A stretch of DNA of 64,000 bases from CALOCN01 sp942491735. GTDB lineage: Bacteria > Eisenbacteria > RBG-16-71-46 > JABDJR01. The position numbers and the translations under genes are program-made. The stretch lies in contig CALOCN010000001.1 in assembly GCA_942491735.1 (NCBI GenBank), positions 248,001 through 312,000 of the forward strand, read 5' to 3'. Below the pieces are notes generated by a model, which saw only the letters and a list, made by a program, of their open reading frames with translations, searched no databases and was not told where the DNA came from. This document shows, in pieces, positions 8,976-18,360 of the stretch (position 1 is its first letter; each line of letters starts with the position of its first letter).

Positions 8976-9379
8976 GTGGACTTGCCCCGGTAGCGGCCAA
9001 TGACCGCGCGGATGGTGTTCTCGTCCCGGTAGGCGTCCCGCTTCACACCTTGTTCCGCGTTCCAGCGCAGGAACTCCAGCATTTCGTGCTTGCTCACTTC
9101 CCGCAGCACGGTGGGGCTGAGCGGGTACATGCATCCGTGCTCCGCGATGCGATCGCAGGCCTGCATGACCTCCTGCGAACTCCCCAACTCGGTGGCGCCG
9201 GCCTCGATCAGCGCGGACACGCCGAACGGGGTGCGGGTCGGGTTGGCCTGGATGAACCGGTCGGTCACTTCCATGACGGAGAGGGTCCCCGGGGTTGCGG
9301 TCTCCGGAGTCCGGGCCGGCGTTGCCGGGGCCGGGCTGGAGGATCCGCCACCGAACAGGGACTTGAGCCACTTGAACAT
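8972..9379 (-). CDS. Conserved-looking small protein, function unknown
   Basis: 135 residues from ATG at 9379. It opens with MFKWLKSLFGGG, an amphipathic, possibly membrane-associated end. A linker rich in Ala, Pro and Thr runs to about residue 40. A compact, mostly helical domain of about 90 residues follows (MEVTDRFIQANPTRTPFGVS to VIGRYRGKST). I do not recognise the domain. It sits just downstream of the kinase gene (44-base gap), in the same direction, and could share its transcript. Codon use looks like its neighbours and the frame is clean, so it is probably a real gene. Confidence 0.65.
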   Translation of the reverse strand: MFKWLKSLFGGGSSSPAPATPARTPETATPGTLSVMEVTDRFIQANPTRTPFGVSALIEAGATELGSSQEVMQACDRIAEHGCMYPLSPTVLREVSKHEMLEFLRWNAEQGVKRDAYRDENTIRAVIGRYRGKST

Positions 9380-9423
9380 GACCGGACAGTACGCCTGTGG
9401 GGCCGCGTTGGTCCAGGGTGGGG

Positions 9424-12129
9424 TCAGGGCATGGCGCGCAGCGCCCGGAGGGAGTCCACCTCGGCCAGGGCGCGAAGGGTGCGCGGGTCGTTGCTTCCAT
9501 GGGTCGAATCGCAGACGGCATGAAGGCCCCGCAGGAGTGCCTCCGCTTCCTCGTAGCGGTGAAGATCCCCCAGGCAGCGGGCCAGGGTGCGTTGGGCTCC
9601 CATGCGCACCGGATGCCCGGGGGCCAGTTGGGCCCGGGCGCTGCGCACCGCGTCCCGCGATAGCGTGACGCACTCCTCGGCCGCGCCGCGATCGCGAACG
9701 ATCCGGGCCAGGAGCGTGCGGGACCGGACAATGTCGGGATGGTCGGGGTCGAGAATCTTCCGGCGCAGGGCCAGGTTTGCGAGGCCGGCCTGTTCCGCTG
9801 CGTTGGTTCGGCCCGCTGCGTACAGGGCACGCACGATGTTGTGCCGGGCGATGGCGGTGTACTGGTGCTCGGCGCCGAACGCTTCCCCGTAGATGCGGGC
9901 GGCTTCCTGGAATTTGGGGAGCGCGCGCTCCGGCTCTCCCTGATTGAGTTGGGCGATTCCGCTGTTGTTCAGGACGGTGCCGATCCGTGGATGATCCTCC
10001 CCGTAGATCCGGCGATAGGTGGCCAGGACAAGGGAGTACAGGGTCTCCGCCTCTTCGACTCCTCCCACCCCGGCCAGGGCGTCGGCCAGGTTGATCCGGC
10101 TGTTGGCGACCTGGAGGTGATCGTCCCCCAGGGTCTCCCGCTGGATGGCCAGGGCCCGGCGCGCGCATTCGACGCCCTCTTCCATACGCCCCGCACGGTT
10201 GAGGACAAAGGCGAGGTTGGCCCAGGCCTCCCCGGTCACGGAGTGGTTCTCCCCGCGTTCCCGGGTGGAGACTTCGAGAAACACCCGCAGGTATCGTTCG
10301 GCTTCCTCGTAGTTGCCCAGCCGTTCATGGAGCAGGCCCAGATCATTGGCCACCCCGCCCCGGCGAACGGCCAGGTCCGGTAGGTCGCGATAGATCGGCC
10401 GGTCGAAGTCCTCGAGCAGGGACTCGAACAGCACCCGGGCCGCCTCGAAGTCCCCGGCGCCGGTGCGGACCCGCCCCAGCGCCTGCCGGGCCTCGAACAC
10501 CACGCCCATCTCATCGGGGTCGAAGCCGGGGGCACGATCCGAGACCTCGCGCAGAAGCTCCGCGGCCCGGTCGCGGTCCCCCTCGGCTTCGCGGACCTGG
10601 GCCAGCCAGAGCTGGGCGGTGGACCCTTCCACGGTCCCCAACTCGCCTGCCTGTTCGTAGGAGGCGACCGCCCGGTGCAACAGATCCCCGGCACGGTCCA
10701 GCAAACCCAGATCGTGGAACCGCCGCCCCAATTCGGCCTGGATCGCCGCCGCGATCTCCGGTCGGTCTCCCAGATCCTGATCCACGCGCAGGGCGGCGGC
10801 ATCGAGGATCTCGCGCGCGGTGACCTCCTCGCTGGACTGGCGCTCCTCCGGGCTGGCCGCCCGGAAAGTCGCGGCCAGGAACGCGTTCACTTCCTGGAGA
10901 CGGTCCCGTTGGGTTTCTGCTTCCACCCGCATGCGGTCGGCCCGCAGGTAGGCGGCGATGCTGAAACCGCTCGCCCCCAGCACGGTGACCAGGAACGCGG
11001 CGGCGAGGGTCACCCCCACCGCGTTGCGCCGGACGAATTTTCCCGCGCGGTAGCGAAAGGTCGAGGGCCGAGCCAGGACCGGATGTCCCTTGGCCTGGCG
11101 CCCGAGGTCCGTGGCGAACTCCGCCGCCGAGGCATAACGCCGCTCCGGTTCCTTGGCCAGGGCCTTGAGGATGATGTTGTCCAGGTCCCCGGATGCAGTG
11201 CGGGGCGACTCCGGGTCGCTCTCCAGGACCGCCGTCTCGAGTGCGCTCGGGGTGCCGGCGGCATGGCGGAAGGGGTGTCGCCCGGTCAGGAGCAGGTAGA
11301 GCAGGATTCCCAGGGCGTGGACATCGGTGGCGGTGGTGACCGGCTCACCGCGGATCTGTTCGGGGCTCGCGAACTCGGGGGTCATGGGACGCATGTCGGG
11401 GGCAGTGAGCGCCGCGTTTCCCGGGCGGGGCTCCAACAGCTTGGCGATCCCGAAATCGAGCAGCTTGGGTACGCCGTCGTGTGTCACCAGGACGTTGGCC
11501 GGTTTGATGTCGCGATGGACCACGAGTTGGCGGTGGGCATGGTCCACCGCATCGCAGATCGACCGGAACAGGGCGACCCGCTCCGCAATGCCCAGTTGGT
11601 GGGCGTCGCAGTAGGCGTCGATCGCCTGCCCGGCAACGTACTCCATGACCAGGTAGGGGAGACCGTCCGGGGTGGTGCCGCCGTCCAGAACCCGGGCGAT
11701 GTTCGGGTGGTCAAGAGCGGCGAGAATCCGGCGTTCCTCGTGGAAGCGCTCCAGCACGCGGGTGCTGTCGAGGCCGCCTCGGACCACCTTGATGGCCACC
11801 TTGAGAACGAAGGCACCGTCGGACCGCTCGGCCAGATAGACCGACCCCATCCCGCCTTCGCCGATCGCCTCCAACACGCGGTAGGGCCCCAGCCGGGTGC
11901 CGACCCGCAGGGGAGAGGAAGCGCTGTCCGCCGCGCGACGGATCACATCCCCCACCCGAGAGTTCTCTTCGCGGTGAGCCTCGAGCAGCGACTCCACTTC
12001 GCGGCGGAGCGCGGGGTCGTTCGGACAGGCCTGTTCCAGGAACGCGTTCCGCCCGCCCGCCGGTCGGGAGACCGCCTCGTCGAACAGCGCGCGCACACGC
12101 TGCCAGCGTTCCGGCGGGAGCTGGCTCAT
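9424..12129 (-). CDS. Transmembrane Ser/Thr protein kinase with TPR region
   Basis: 901 residues. A leader of about 80 residues (MSQLPPERWQRVRALFDEAV) precedes a Hanks-type kinase domain: GEGGMGSVYLAE (P-loop), VAIKVV (lysine), VVHRDIKPANVL (catalytic loop), LLDFGIAK (DFG) and FASPEQIRGEP (APE region). A single membrane helix follows (about 375-399), then a long tetratricopeptide region (about 430-890) with units such as ALGRVRTGAGDFEAARVLF. The layout, kinase inside and repeats outside or in the periplasm, is common in Acidobacteria and Eisenbacteria-like genomes, where it is often coupled with an ECF sigma factor, as here: the sigma gene ends four bases before this start. Ligand and targets are unknown. 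Confidence 0.93.
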   Translation of the reverse strand: MSQLPPERWQRVRALFDEAVSRPAGGRNAFLEQACPNDPALRREVESLLEAHREENSRVGDVIRRAADSASSPLRVGTRLGPYRVLEAIGEGGMGSVYLAERSDGAFVLKVAIKVVRGGLDSTRVLERFHEERRILAALDHPNIARVLDGGTTPDGLPYLVMEYVAGQAIDAYCDAHQLGIAERVALFRSICDAVDHAHRQLVVHRDIKPANVLVTHDGVPKLLDFGIAKLLEPRPGNAALTAPDMRPMTPEFASPEQIRGEPVTTATDVHALGILLYLLLTGRHPFRHAAGTPSALETAVLESDPESPRTASGDLDNIILKALAKEPERRYASAAEFATDLGRQAKGHPVLARPSTFRYRAGKFVRRNAVGVTLAAAFLVTVLGASGFSIAAYLRADRMRVEAETQRDRLQEVNAFLAATFRAASPEERQSSEEVTAREILDAAALRVDQDLGDRPEIAAAIQAELGRRFHDLGLLDRAGDLLHRAVASYEQAGELGTVEGSTAQLWLAQVREAEGDRDRAAELLREVSDRAPGFDPDEMGVVFEARQALGRVRTGAGDFEAARVLFESLLEDFDRPIYRDLPDLAVRRGGVANDLGLLHERLGNYEEAERYLRVFLEVSTRERGENHSVTGEAWANLAFVLNRAGRMEEGVECARRALAIQRETLGDDHLQVANSRINLADALAGVGGVEEAETLYSLVLATYRRIYGEDHPRIGTVLNNSGIAQLNQGEPERALPKFQEAARIYGEAFGAEHQYTAIARHNIVRALYAAGRTNAAEQAGLANLALRRKILDPDHPDIVRSRTLLARIVRDRGAAEECVTLSRDAVRSARAQLAPGHPVRMGAQRTLARCLGDLHRYEEAEALLRGLHAVCDSTHGSNDPRTLRALAEVDSLRALRAMP

Positions 12130-12133
12130 GGGG

Positions 12134-12703
12134 CTAGGCTTCCTCGCCGTCGCTCAGCGCGCGTTGCAACCAGGCCCGGGCCAGGCGCAGATCCCGGTCC
12201 ACGGTGGCGGGGGATACTCCCAGGACCTCGGCGGTTTCCTCATGGCTCATCCCGCCGAAGTAGTGGAGCTCGGCCGCCTGGGCCGCGCGGGGATCCTGCT
12301 CCGCGAGCCGCACCAGGGCGCGATCCAGGTCCAGCATTTCCTGGGGGGGCGCCCCGGCAAGGGCAATCCCTTCGTCCAGGGTGGTGCGCACCCACCCCCC
12401 GCCGCGTTTGGCCGCTCCATGGCTGCGGGCGTGGTCCACCAGCACCCGTCGCATGAGCCGGGCCGCGATGGCGAAGAAGTGGGCTCGGTCGTTCCAACTC
12501 ACATCCGAGGCCACCAGACGCAGGAAAACCTCGTGGACGAGGGCGGTCGGTTGCAGGGTGTGATCCGGACGCTCCCCCCGGAAGGAGCGGGCGGCGATCA
12601 CGCGAAGCTCCTGGTAGACAAGGGGAAGCAGGTCATCGAGTGCGGCGGGATCACCCTCGCGCCAGGAGCGAAGCAGCATCGTGACGGACGGTGTGGAGGA
12701 CAT
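12134..12703 (-). CDS. ECF-type RNA polymerase sigma factor
   Basis: 189 residues. Region 2 runs from LLPLVYQELRVIAARSFRGE through AHFFAIAARLMRRVLVDHAR, and region 4 shows the helix-turn-helix MSHEETAEVLGVSPATVDRD. The ARxM-RRVLVDHAR stretch and the long, kinase-linked form match the ECF group known as TIGR02999-like, often found beside Ser/Thr kinases. The ATG at 12703 is chosen; a further ATG at 12721 would add six residues. It is the first gene of a two-gene unit with the kinase, divergent from a secreted propeller gene 105 bases away. Its activity is probably set by phosphorylation from the adjacent kinase, by family analogy, not shown here. Confidence 0.9.
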   Translation of the reverse strand: MSSTPSVTMLLRSWREGDPAALDDLLPLVYQELRVIAARSFRGERPDHTLQPTALVHEVFLRLVASDVSWNDRAHFFAIAARLMRRVLVDHARSHGAAKRGGGWVRTTLDEGIALAGAPPQEMLDLDRALVRLAEQDPRAAQAAELHYFGGMSHEETAEVLGVSPATVDRDLRLARAWLQRALSDGEEA

Positions 12704-12808
12704 GGACCGGAATTTTATCATGTGAGGTGAGGGTGAACGGGATGCCAATACGCTCTTGAAGGTAGAGGCACCATTTCGGGTCTCAGTACCCTCGTCGGAG
12801 TAGAACCC

Positions 12809-14494
12809 ATGAGAAGCCCCGGACGACTGTCCATCCTGATCGCCCTCGTCCTTGTCTGCACTCCTTTGCGGTCGGCTTCCGCCAGCCTGGACGGTGCATG
12901 GGGGGTGGTGGTCCAGAACAGCGCCGGTACGCCGAACGTGGATGTGGTCACCACCGACGCCGCCGGCAACATCTACGTCGCCGGGACGTTCACGGCCAGC
13001 ACCCGCATTGCGGGGGGCCCGCTGATGACCGCGGGGGCAGGAACCGGCACCGAGACCTTTGTCGCCAAGCTCACCTCGGCGGGAGCTCATGTCTGGTCGA
13101 CCTGGGGCGGGGGAAACGGCCTCGATACGATCTTCGACATCGCGGTTTCTCCGTCCGGTCTGGTCGCGGTAGGAGGGCTCACCGGCAGCAGCACGTTCAG
13201 TCTGGGCGGGGCCCCGATCGCCACCAACGGGTCGAACGACGGCTTCGTTACCACCTTCAACTCGGCGGGCGCACACAGCTTCACCCGGGTCTTCGGAGGA
13301 AGCTTCTCGGACTGGGTGACCACGGTGGACTTCGATGCCTCCAACCAGGTGGTCTGCGCAGGGCAGTTCCGCAATACGGTCAATTTCGGTACCGGGAACA
13401 TTGCCTCGAAAGGTGGATACGATTTCTTTTTGCTTCGGTTGACCCTGTGGGGCGCCACCAGCGCGGCGGTCGGTTTCGGTACGGCAGGCAACGAGGAAGC
13501 GCCCCGGATCGACCTCGACCCGTCCGGGAATATCGCCTTCACCGGACGATTCGAGAACAGCATCGACGTGGGGAACGGGGCCCTGGCCAGCAACGGGGCG
13601 GGCGACATGCTGGTCGCCCAGTTCCCCTCCGTGGGCGCGGCGGCGAACTGGTCCGTTTCCCATGGAGGCACCGGGAGCGACTTCGGCAACGACATCGTCA
13701 CCGATGCCGACGGCAACGTGTTCGTCTGCGGAGGCTTCCACGGTACGGTGGACTTCGCACCGGGCGAGGTGACCAGCGACGGGGGGACGGACGGCTTCGT
13801 GGCCGGGTTCAAGGGAGTGGGTGGGGCCACCCTGTGGGTGCGTCGCTACGGGGGCTCGGGGGAGGACTACGGCAACGGCATCGCCCTGCTGGGAACGCGC
13901 ATTGCCGTTGCCGGTCAGTATCAGTCCACCGCGGACTTCGGCTCGGCCACCACGACCGCCCAGGCGGGCTACGATGCGTTCCTCTTCGAGGTCGACACCG
14001 AGGGGGACTGGGAGTGCTTCCTTGCGGGACGCGGCAGTCAGGACAACGCCGCGGGCGGGGTCGCCTTCTCCGGAGAGCCGGTCCTGGCCAGCAACTACTT
14101 CAGCACCATGGCGTGGGGCACGTTGGGGCTGCAGACCAACTTCGGAAACTTCGCCGGGAGCGTGGTCAAGATGGGTCAACCCGCGGTGTCCTCGGCGGAC
14201 CCGGTTCCCGTTCCGCCCGGCTTCCTGCTCAGCCCCGCGTATCCCAACCCCCTCCAGCATCGCACCCGGCTGGCCTTCCGCTTCCCCGGCGCAGCGGCCT
14301 CCGGCCCGGCCCGGGTCCTCGACGTCCAGGGGCGTCTGGTGCGGGAACTCGCCATTTCCGGCAGCGAGGAGGGAACCCTCATCTGGGACGGCCGAGGCGA
14401 GGATGGCGCCCAGGTAGGGTCCGGTGTCTACTTCATCCGGGTGACTACCACAGGCGGAGCGGTGCTGCAGCGGCGGGTGACCGTGGTCCGTTGA
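12809..14494 (+). CDS. Secreted SBBP-type beta-propeller protein with FlgD-like sorting tail
   Basis: 561 residues. A signal peptide covers about residues 1-26 (LSILIALVLVCTPLRSASA). From about 30 to 440 the protein is built of repeating blades with the pattern V-TTDAAGNIYVAGTF / F-V-AKL-SAGAHVWS, typical of SBBP propellers. The C-terminal 90 residues (YPNPLQHRTRLAFRFPG ... LIWDGRGEDGAQVGSGVYFI) are the FlgD-like Ig domain used in this group as an export or anchoring tail. It shares architecture with the 886-residue protein at 49085, so the two are likely paralogues. Probably at the cell surface; the binding partner is unknown. Divergent from the sigma factor gene. Confidence 0.85.
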   Translation: MRSPGRLSILIALVLVCTPLRSASASLDGAWGVVVQNSAGTPNVDVVTTDAAGNIYVAGTFTASTRIAGGPLMTAGAGTGTETFVAKLTSAGAHVWSTWGGGNGLDTIFDIAVSPSGLVAVGGLTGSSTFSLGGAPIATNGSNDGFVTTFNSAGAHSFTRVFGGSFSDWVTTVDFDASNQVVCAGQFRNTVNFGTGNIASKGGYDFFLLRLTLWGATSAAVGFGTAGNEEAPRIDLDPSGNIAFTGRFENSIDVGNGALASNGAGDMLVAQFPSVGAAANWSVSHGGTGSDFGNDIVTDADGNVFVCGGFHGTVDFAPGEVTSDGGTDGFVAGFKGVGGATLWVRRYGGSGEDYGNGIALLGTRIAVAGQYQSTADFGSATTTAQAGYDAFLFEVDTEGDWECFLAGRGSQDNAAGGVAFSGEPVLASNYFSTMAWGTLGLQTNFGNFAGSVVKMGQPAVSSADPVPVPPGFLLSPAYPNPLQHRTRLAFRFPGAAASGPARVLDVQGRLVRELAISGSEEGTLIWDGRGEDGAQVGSGVYFIRVTTTGGAVLQRRVTVVR

Positions 14495-14554
14495 CGGCGG
14501 GGCGGCTTGAGATGCCGCCGGTGGGGGTGAAACGCGCTAGAATTGCCGTCCCCC

Positions 14555-15706
14555 ATGATGCGCAAACCGTCCCTTTCCATGATGCTCTTGCTGCTGCTGG
14601 CCCTGGGCCTCCCGGCCGGCGCCCATGCCTACGGCTTCAGCGTGCACGAGCTCATCAATCGGGCCGCCACCACGCATCTTCCGCCTGCTTTCGCGGGGTT
14701 CGCCCAGTGGGCCGACGACCTGGAGACGCTGTCCGTCGCCGCGGACCAGCGCAAGTGCTGCGACCCGGACGAGTCGAGGAAGCACTACATCGACATCGAC
14801 GACTACGCCGAGTTCTTCGCCGGCACGCTGCCGCACAGCTACGAGGCCATGGTCAACGCATTCGGCCAGCCGCGGGTTGACGGCAACGGGACGCTGCCCT
14901 GGGCCATCGAGTCCGCCTATGCGGATCTGGTGTCCCATTTCCGGAACGAGGACTGGACGAGTGTGGTCGCTACCGCGGCGGACCTGGGTCACTACGTCGC
15001 GGATTCGCACAACCCCATGCATCTCACCGTGAACTACAACGGACAGCTCACCGGCCAGAACGGAATCCACTCGCGTCACGAGAGCGAGATGACCGGCCGT
15101 CATCTGGACGAGCTGGTCCCCGCTCCCGGCACGGTCTCCCTGATCCTCGACCCTCTCGAGACCGTGTTCGACAACATCGACGCCCTGTATCCCGGGGTGC
15201 AGGCCATTCTGGATGCGGACCTGGTGGCCCGGGATTCCGCCGGGGGCAGCACCTCGAGCGACACCTACTACTTCTGGCTCTGGTACGAGGTGGGCAACGC
15301 GACCAAGACCTGGATCCGCGCGGCAAGCATCATGCTGGCCAGCCTATGGTATTCGGCATGGACCGAGGCCGGTTCGCCTCCGCTTCCGGGAGACGCCACC
15401 GGGGTGGAGCCGGTTCCCGGCGAGCTGCGCACCCGCGTGCTGGCCGCTGTTCCCAATCCGTTCCGGTCCAGCTCCCGGCTACGCTTCGAGCTGGCTCGGG
15501 AGGGAACGATCACCCTGCGCATCGTGGATTCCCTGGGCCGGCTGGTGCGCCGGTTCGAGCCGCGCCTCCTTGACTCCGGGGTCCACCAGACGGGTTGGGA
15601 CGGCACCGACCAGGCCGGAGCGAAGCTGGCCGGGGGCGTGTACCACCTGGTCGTGACCGACGACCGCGGCGTCTCCGCGGCGGGGCGTGTCGTCCTGCTC
15701 CGATAG
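14555..15706 (+). CDS. Secreted phospholipase C/P1 nuclease-like zinc hydrolase with FlgD-like tail
   Basis: 383 residues. A strong signal peptide (MMLLLLLALGLPAGAHA) is followed directly by YGFSVHELINRAA, giving the N-terminal ligand zone of the zinc-dependent phospholipase C/S1-P1 nuclease fold. KHYIDIDDYAEF, LGHYVADSHNPMHLTVNYNG and HSRHESEMTGRH carry the further His and Asp ligands. From about residue 295 the FlgD-like domain begins (VPNPFRSSSRLRFEL ... QTGWDGTDQAGAKLAGGVYHL). Substrate could be phospholipid or nucleic acid; the fold does not decide. The ATG pair at 14555/14558 is preferred over an upstream TTG because no extra hydrophobic sequence is gained. Confidence 0.8.
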   Translation: MMRKPSLSMMLLLLLALGLPAGAHAYGFSVHELINRAATTHLPPAFAGFAQWADDLETLSVAADQRKCCDPDESRKHYIDIDDYAEFFAGTLPHSYEAMVNAFGQPRVDGNGTLPWAIESAYADLVSHFRNEDWTSVVATAADLGHYVADSHNPMHLTVNYNGQLTGQNGIHSRHESEMTGRHLDELVPAPGTVSLILDPLETVFDNIDALYPGVQAILDADLVARDSAGGSTSSDTYYFWLWYEVGNATKTWIRAASIMLASLWYSAWTEAGSPPLPGDATGVEPVPGELRTRVLAAVPNPFRSSSRLRFELAREGTITLRIVDSLGRLVRRFEPRLLDSGVHQTGWDGTDQAGAKLAGGVYHLVVTDDRGVSAAGRVVLLR

Positions 15707-15735
15707 ACCTCCACCGCCGATCCCGCGCGCGAAAC

Positions 15736-18360
15736 CTACTTCGCGCCCGGATCCAGCAGGTTGGCGATGAGGCCGGTCCACCCGGTCTGATGCGAGGCTC
15801 CCAGTCCCCGGCCGGTGTCGCCGTGGAAGTACTCGTAGAACAGGGGGTTCTCGTTGAACCGCGGGTCCTCCCGGTACTTGGGGTGATCGCCGAGGGAAGG
15901 CCGAAACCCCTCGCCGTCGCGCAGGAACAACCGGGTGAGCCGGGTCGACACCTCGTCTGCGATCTGGTCCAGGGTTCGTTTCCGACCGCTGCCCACCGGA
16001 CACTCGACGGTCACTTCATCGCCGTAGTACCGGTGGAAGCGGCGGAGCGACTCGATGAGCAGGAAGTTCACCGGGAACCACACCGGGCCCCGCCAGTTGG
16101 AGTTCCCGCCGAACATCTCGCTGGTGGACTCCCCGGGTGAATAGGCGACCACGTGCTCCTGCCCCCCGTGCTCGAACCGGAACGGTTTTGTCCCGTGTGC
16201 CTTGGACAATGCCCGGACTCCGAAGGGGGAGAGGAATTCGTTCTCATCACACAGCCTGCGCAACAGGGCCTTCATGCGGCTCCCCCGCAACAGGGAAAGC
16301 AACCGGCGGTTGCCCACCCCACCGTCCATTTCCCAGTAGGAGACGAGATCGTGCAGGTCCGGGCGGTGTTCCAGGAGCCACTCCAGCCGTTGGGTGAACC
16401 CCGGCAACCGCTCCAGCAGTTCCGGCTCCAGCACCTCCACCGCAAAGAGGGGGATGAGCCCCACCATGCTCCGTACCCGCAGCGGAATACGCCCCTCGGG
16501 CAGGTCCAGCCAGTCGTAGAAGAACTGATCCTGTTCGTCCCACAGCCCGCTGTCCCCGACCCGGGTCATGGATTCGGCGATGTGCAGGAAGTGCTCGAAG
16601 AACTTGGAGGCGATGTCCTCGTAGACCGGGTTGTGCAGGGCCAGCTCGAGGCCGATCCGCATCATGTTGAGGCTGTACATGGCCATCCAGGCCGTGCCGT
16701 CGGACTGGTCGATGTGCCCGCCGGTGGGAAGGGTCTGGCTCCGGTCGAACACCCCGATGTTGTCGAGCCCCAGGAACCCGCCCTGGAACACGTTGTTGCC
16801 GTCGGCGTCCTTCTGGTTGACCCACCAGGTGAAGTTGACCAGCAGCTTGTGATAGACGCGTTCGAGGAACGCGATATCCCCGTGGTCGCCCCGCTGATCC
16901 CGGTCCCTGCGGAACACTTGCCAGGTGGCCCAGGCGTGCACCGGGGGGTTCACGTCGCTGAAGGCCCATTCGTAGGCCGGCAGCTGGCCGTTGGGGTGCA
17001 TGTACCACTCGCGGACCATCCGGGTGAGTTGCACCTTGGCGAACGCCGGATCCACCATGGACAGCGGTACGGTATGAAAGGCGAGGTCCCACGCGGCATA
17101 CCAGGGGTATTCCCAGGTGTCCGGCATGGAGAGGATGTCCGCGTTGTAGAGGTGGTCCCACTCCCGGTTGCGGCCCTGGGCGCGCCCTTCCGGGACCGGG
17201 GGCTGGGTGGGGTCCCCCTGCAGCCAACGCCACAGGTCGTAGTGGTAGAACTGCTTGTTCCAGATCATCCCGGCCAGGGCCTGGCGCTGCACCTCGCGTG
17301 CGTCGTCGTCGGAGATGTCCGATTGCAGCGCCGCGTAGAACAGGTCGGCCTCGGTGCGCCGCTCCCCCAGGGTCGCGTCGAAATCGGGGAAGGCGTCCTG
17401 CCCGGGGGCTTCCGGCGTCCGACGCAGGCGAAACCGGACCTCGAAGGAATCGCCGGGCGCGATCTCCGCCTGGTAGTGGGCCGCACACTTGGTTCCCTGG
17501 GTTTCCGGATTGACCGCATCCGCTTCATCCCGGACCACCCGGCGGTGGATCGCGTCCTTGGCAAAACGACCGTCCCCCGCTCCGCGCGGATAGTGGGCCG
17601 CGCTCTCGTTCTCGCAGAAGTACACGGGGGGAGCGTTCTCGAACTCGGCCACCCAGTCCCCCAGGGTGTCGTGACGACAGTCCACCTTCCCCGGTTTGTC
17701 CAGGCGCAACGACGGGCGTTCCCCTTCCTGATCCCAGGACCAGGTATTGCGGAACCACAGGTGGGGGAGAACATGGACCGGCGCGGGATCGGGTCCCCGG
17801 TTGTGGACGGTGATCCGTCCCAGGATGTCCTCGGCCGAGGCTTTGGCGTACTCGATCACCACGTCGAAGTAGCGGTTGTCATCAAAAACACCGGTGTCGA
17901 TGAGCTCGTACTCCCGGTCATCCCGGGACCGCGCCGCGTTTCCGGCCACCAGGTCCTCGTAGGGGAAGGCGGTCTGGGGGTACTTGTAGAGCATGCGCAG
18001 ATAGGAGTGGGTGGGGACGGCGTCCAGGTAGTAGTAGATCTCCTTGACGTCCTCGCCGTGGTTGCCCTGGGGGTTGGACAGACCAAAGAGGCGCTCCTTG
18101 AGCATGGGGTCATGGCCGTTCCACAGGGCCACCGCCAGGCAGAGCCGCGATCGGTAGTCCGAGAACCCACCCAGACCGTCCTCGCCCCACCGGTAGGCGC
18201 GTCCGGGGGCGTCATGGTGCGGAAAGTACTCCCAGGCCGATCCGTCGGCGCTGTAGTCCTCCCGCACCGTGCCCCACTGGCGCTCGGCCAGATAAGGTCC
18301 CCACGCCTTCCACGGGTTGCCTTCCGCGAGGCGTGTCCGTTCGGGATCGAGTTGCTTCAC
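15736..18360 (-). CDS. Glucosidase of the GH63/MGH1-like family
   Basis: 874 residues from GTG at 18360, overlapping the upstream glucokinase stop as GTGA. The frame stays open upstream, but the extra residues are low-complexity and not conserved-looking. Family signatures: PWKAWGPYLAERQWGTVRED, FGLSNPQGNHGEDVKEIYYY, LWFRNTWSWDQEG, the (alpha/alpha)6-barrel stretch YPWYAAWDLAFHTVPLSMVD, and GNSNWRGPVWFPVNFLLIES. Predicted cytoplasmic (no signal peptide). It probably releases glucose, or a glucosylated compatible solute's sugar, that the adjacent polyphosphate glucokinase and the zwf/gnd pair would oxidise. Last gene of the operon. A 7-bp hairpin (15727-15746) overlaps its stop. Confidence 0.88.
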   Translation of the reverse strand: MKQLDPERTRLAEGNPWKAWGPYLAERQWGTVREDYSADGSAWEYFPHHDAPGRAYRWGEDGLGGFSDYRSRLCLAVALWNGHDPMLKERLFGLSNPQGNHGEDVKEIYYYLDAVPTHSYLRMLYKYPQTAFPYEDLVAGNAARSRDDREYELIDTGVFDDNRYFDVVIEYAKASAEDILGRITVHNRGPDPAPVHVLPHLWFRNTWSWDQEGERPSLRLDKPGKVDCRHDTLGDWVAEFENAPPVYFCENESAAHYPRGAGDGRFAKDAIHRRVVRDEADAVNPETQGTKCAAHYQAEIAPGDSFEVRFRLRRTPEAPGQDAFPDFDATLGERRTEADLFYAALQSDISDDDAREVQRQALAGMIWNKQFYHYDLWRWLQGDPTQPPVPEGRAQGRNREWDHLYNADILSMPDTWEYPWYAAWDLAFHTVPLSMVDPAFAKVQLTRMVREWYMHPNGQLPAYEWAFSDVNPPVHAWATWQVFRRDRDQRGDHGDIAFLERVYHKLLVNFTWWVNQKDADGNNVFQGGFLGLDNIGVFDRSQTLPTGGHIDQSDGTAWMAMYSLNMMRIGLELALHNPVYEDIASKFFEHFLHIAESMTRVGDSGLWDEQDQFFYDWLDLPEGRIPLRVRSMVGLIPLFAVEVLEPELLERLPGFTQRLEWLLEHRPDLHDLVSYWEMDGGVGNRRLLSLLRGSRMKALLRRLCDENEFLSPFGVRALSKAHGTKPFRFEHGGQEHVVAYSPGESTSEMFGGNSNWRGPVWFPVNFLLIESLRRFHRYYGDEVTVECPVGSGRKRTLDQIADEVSTRLTRLFLRDGEGFRPSLGDHPKYREDPRFNENPLFYEYFHGDTGRGLGASHQTGWTGLIANLLDPGAK

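Noticed and set aside
12134..14260. A 708-codon minus-strand frame extending the sigma factor upstream
   Set aside because: The extra part is antisense to the propeller gene; sigma factor similarity starts at the ATG at 12703.
14501..14519. GGCGGC/GCCGCC hairpin after the propeller gene as a terminator
   Set aside because: Six base pairs with a seven-base loop and no T tract; too weak in a G+C-rich genome.
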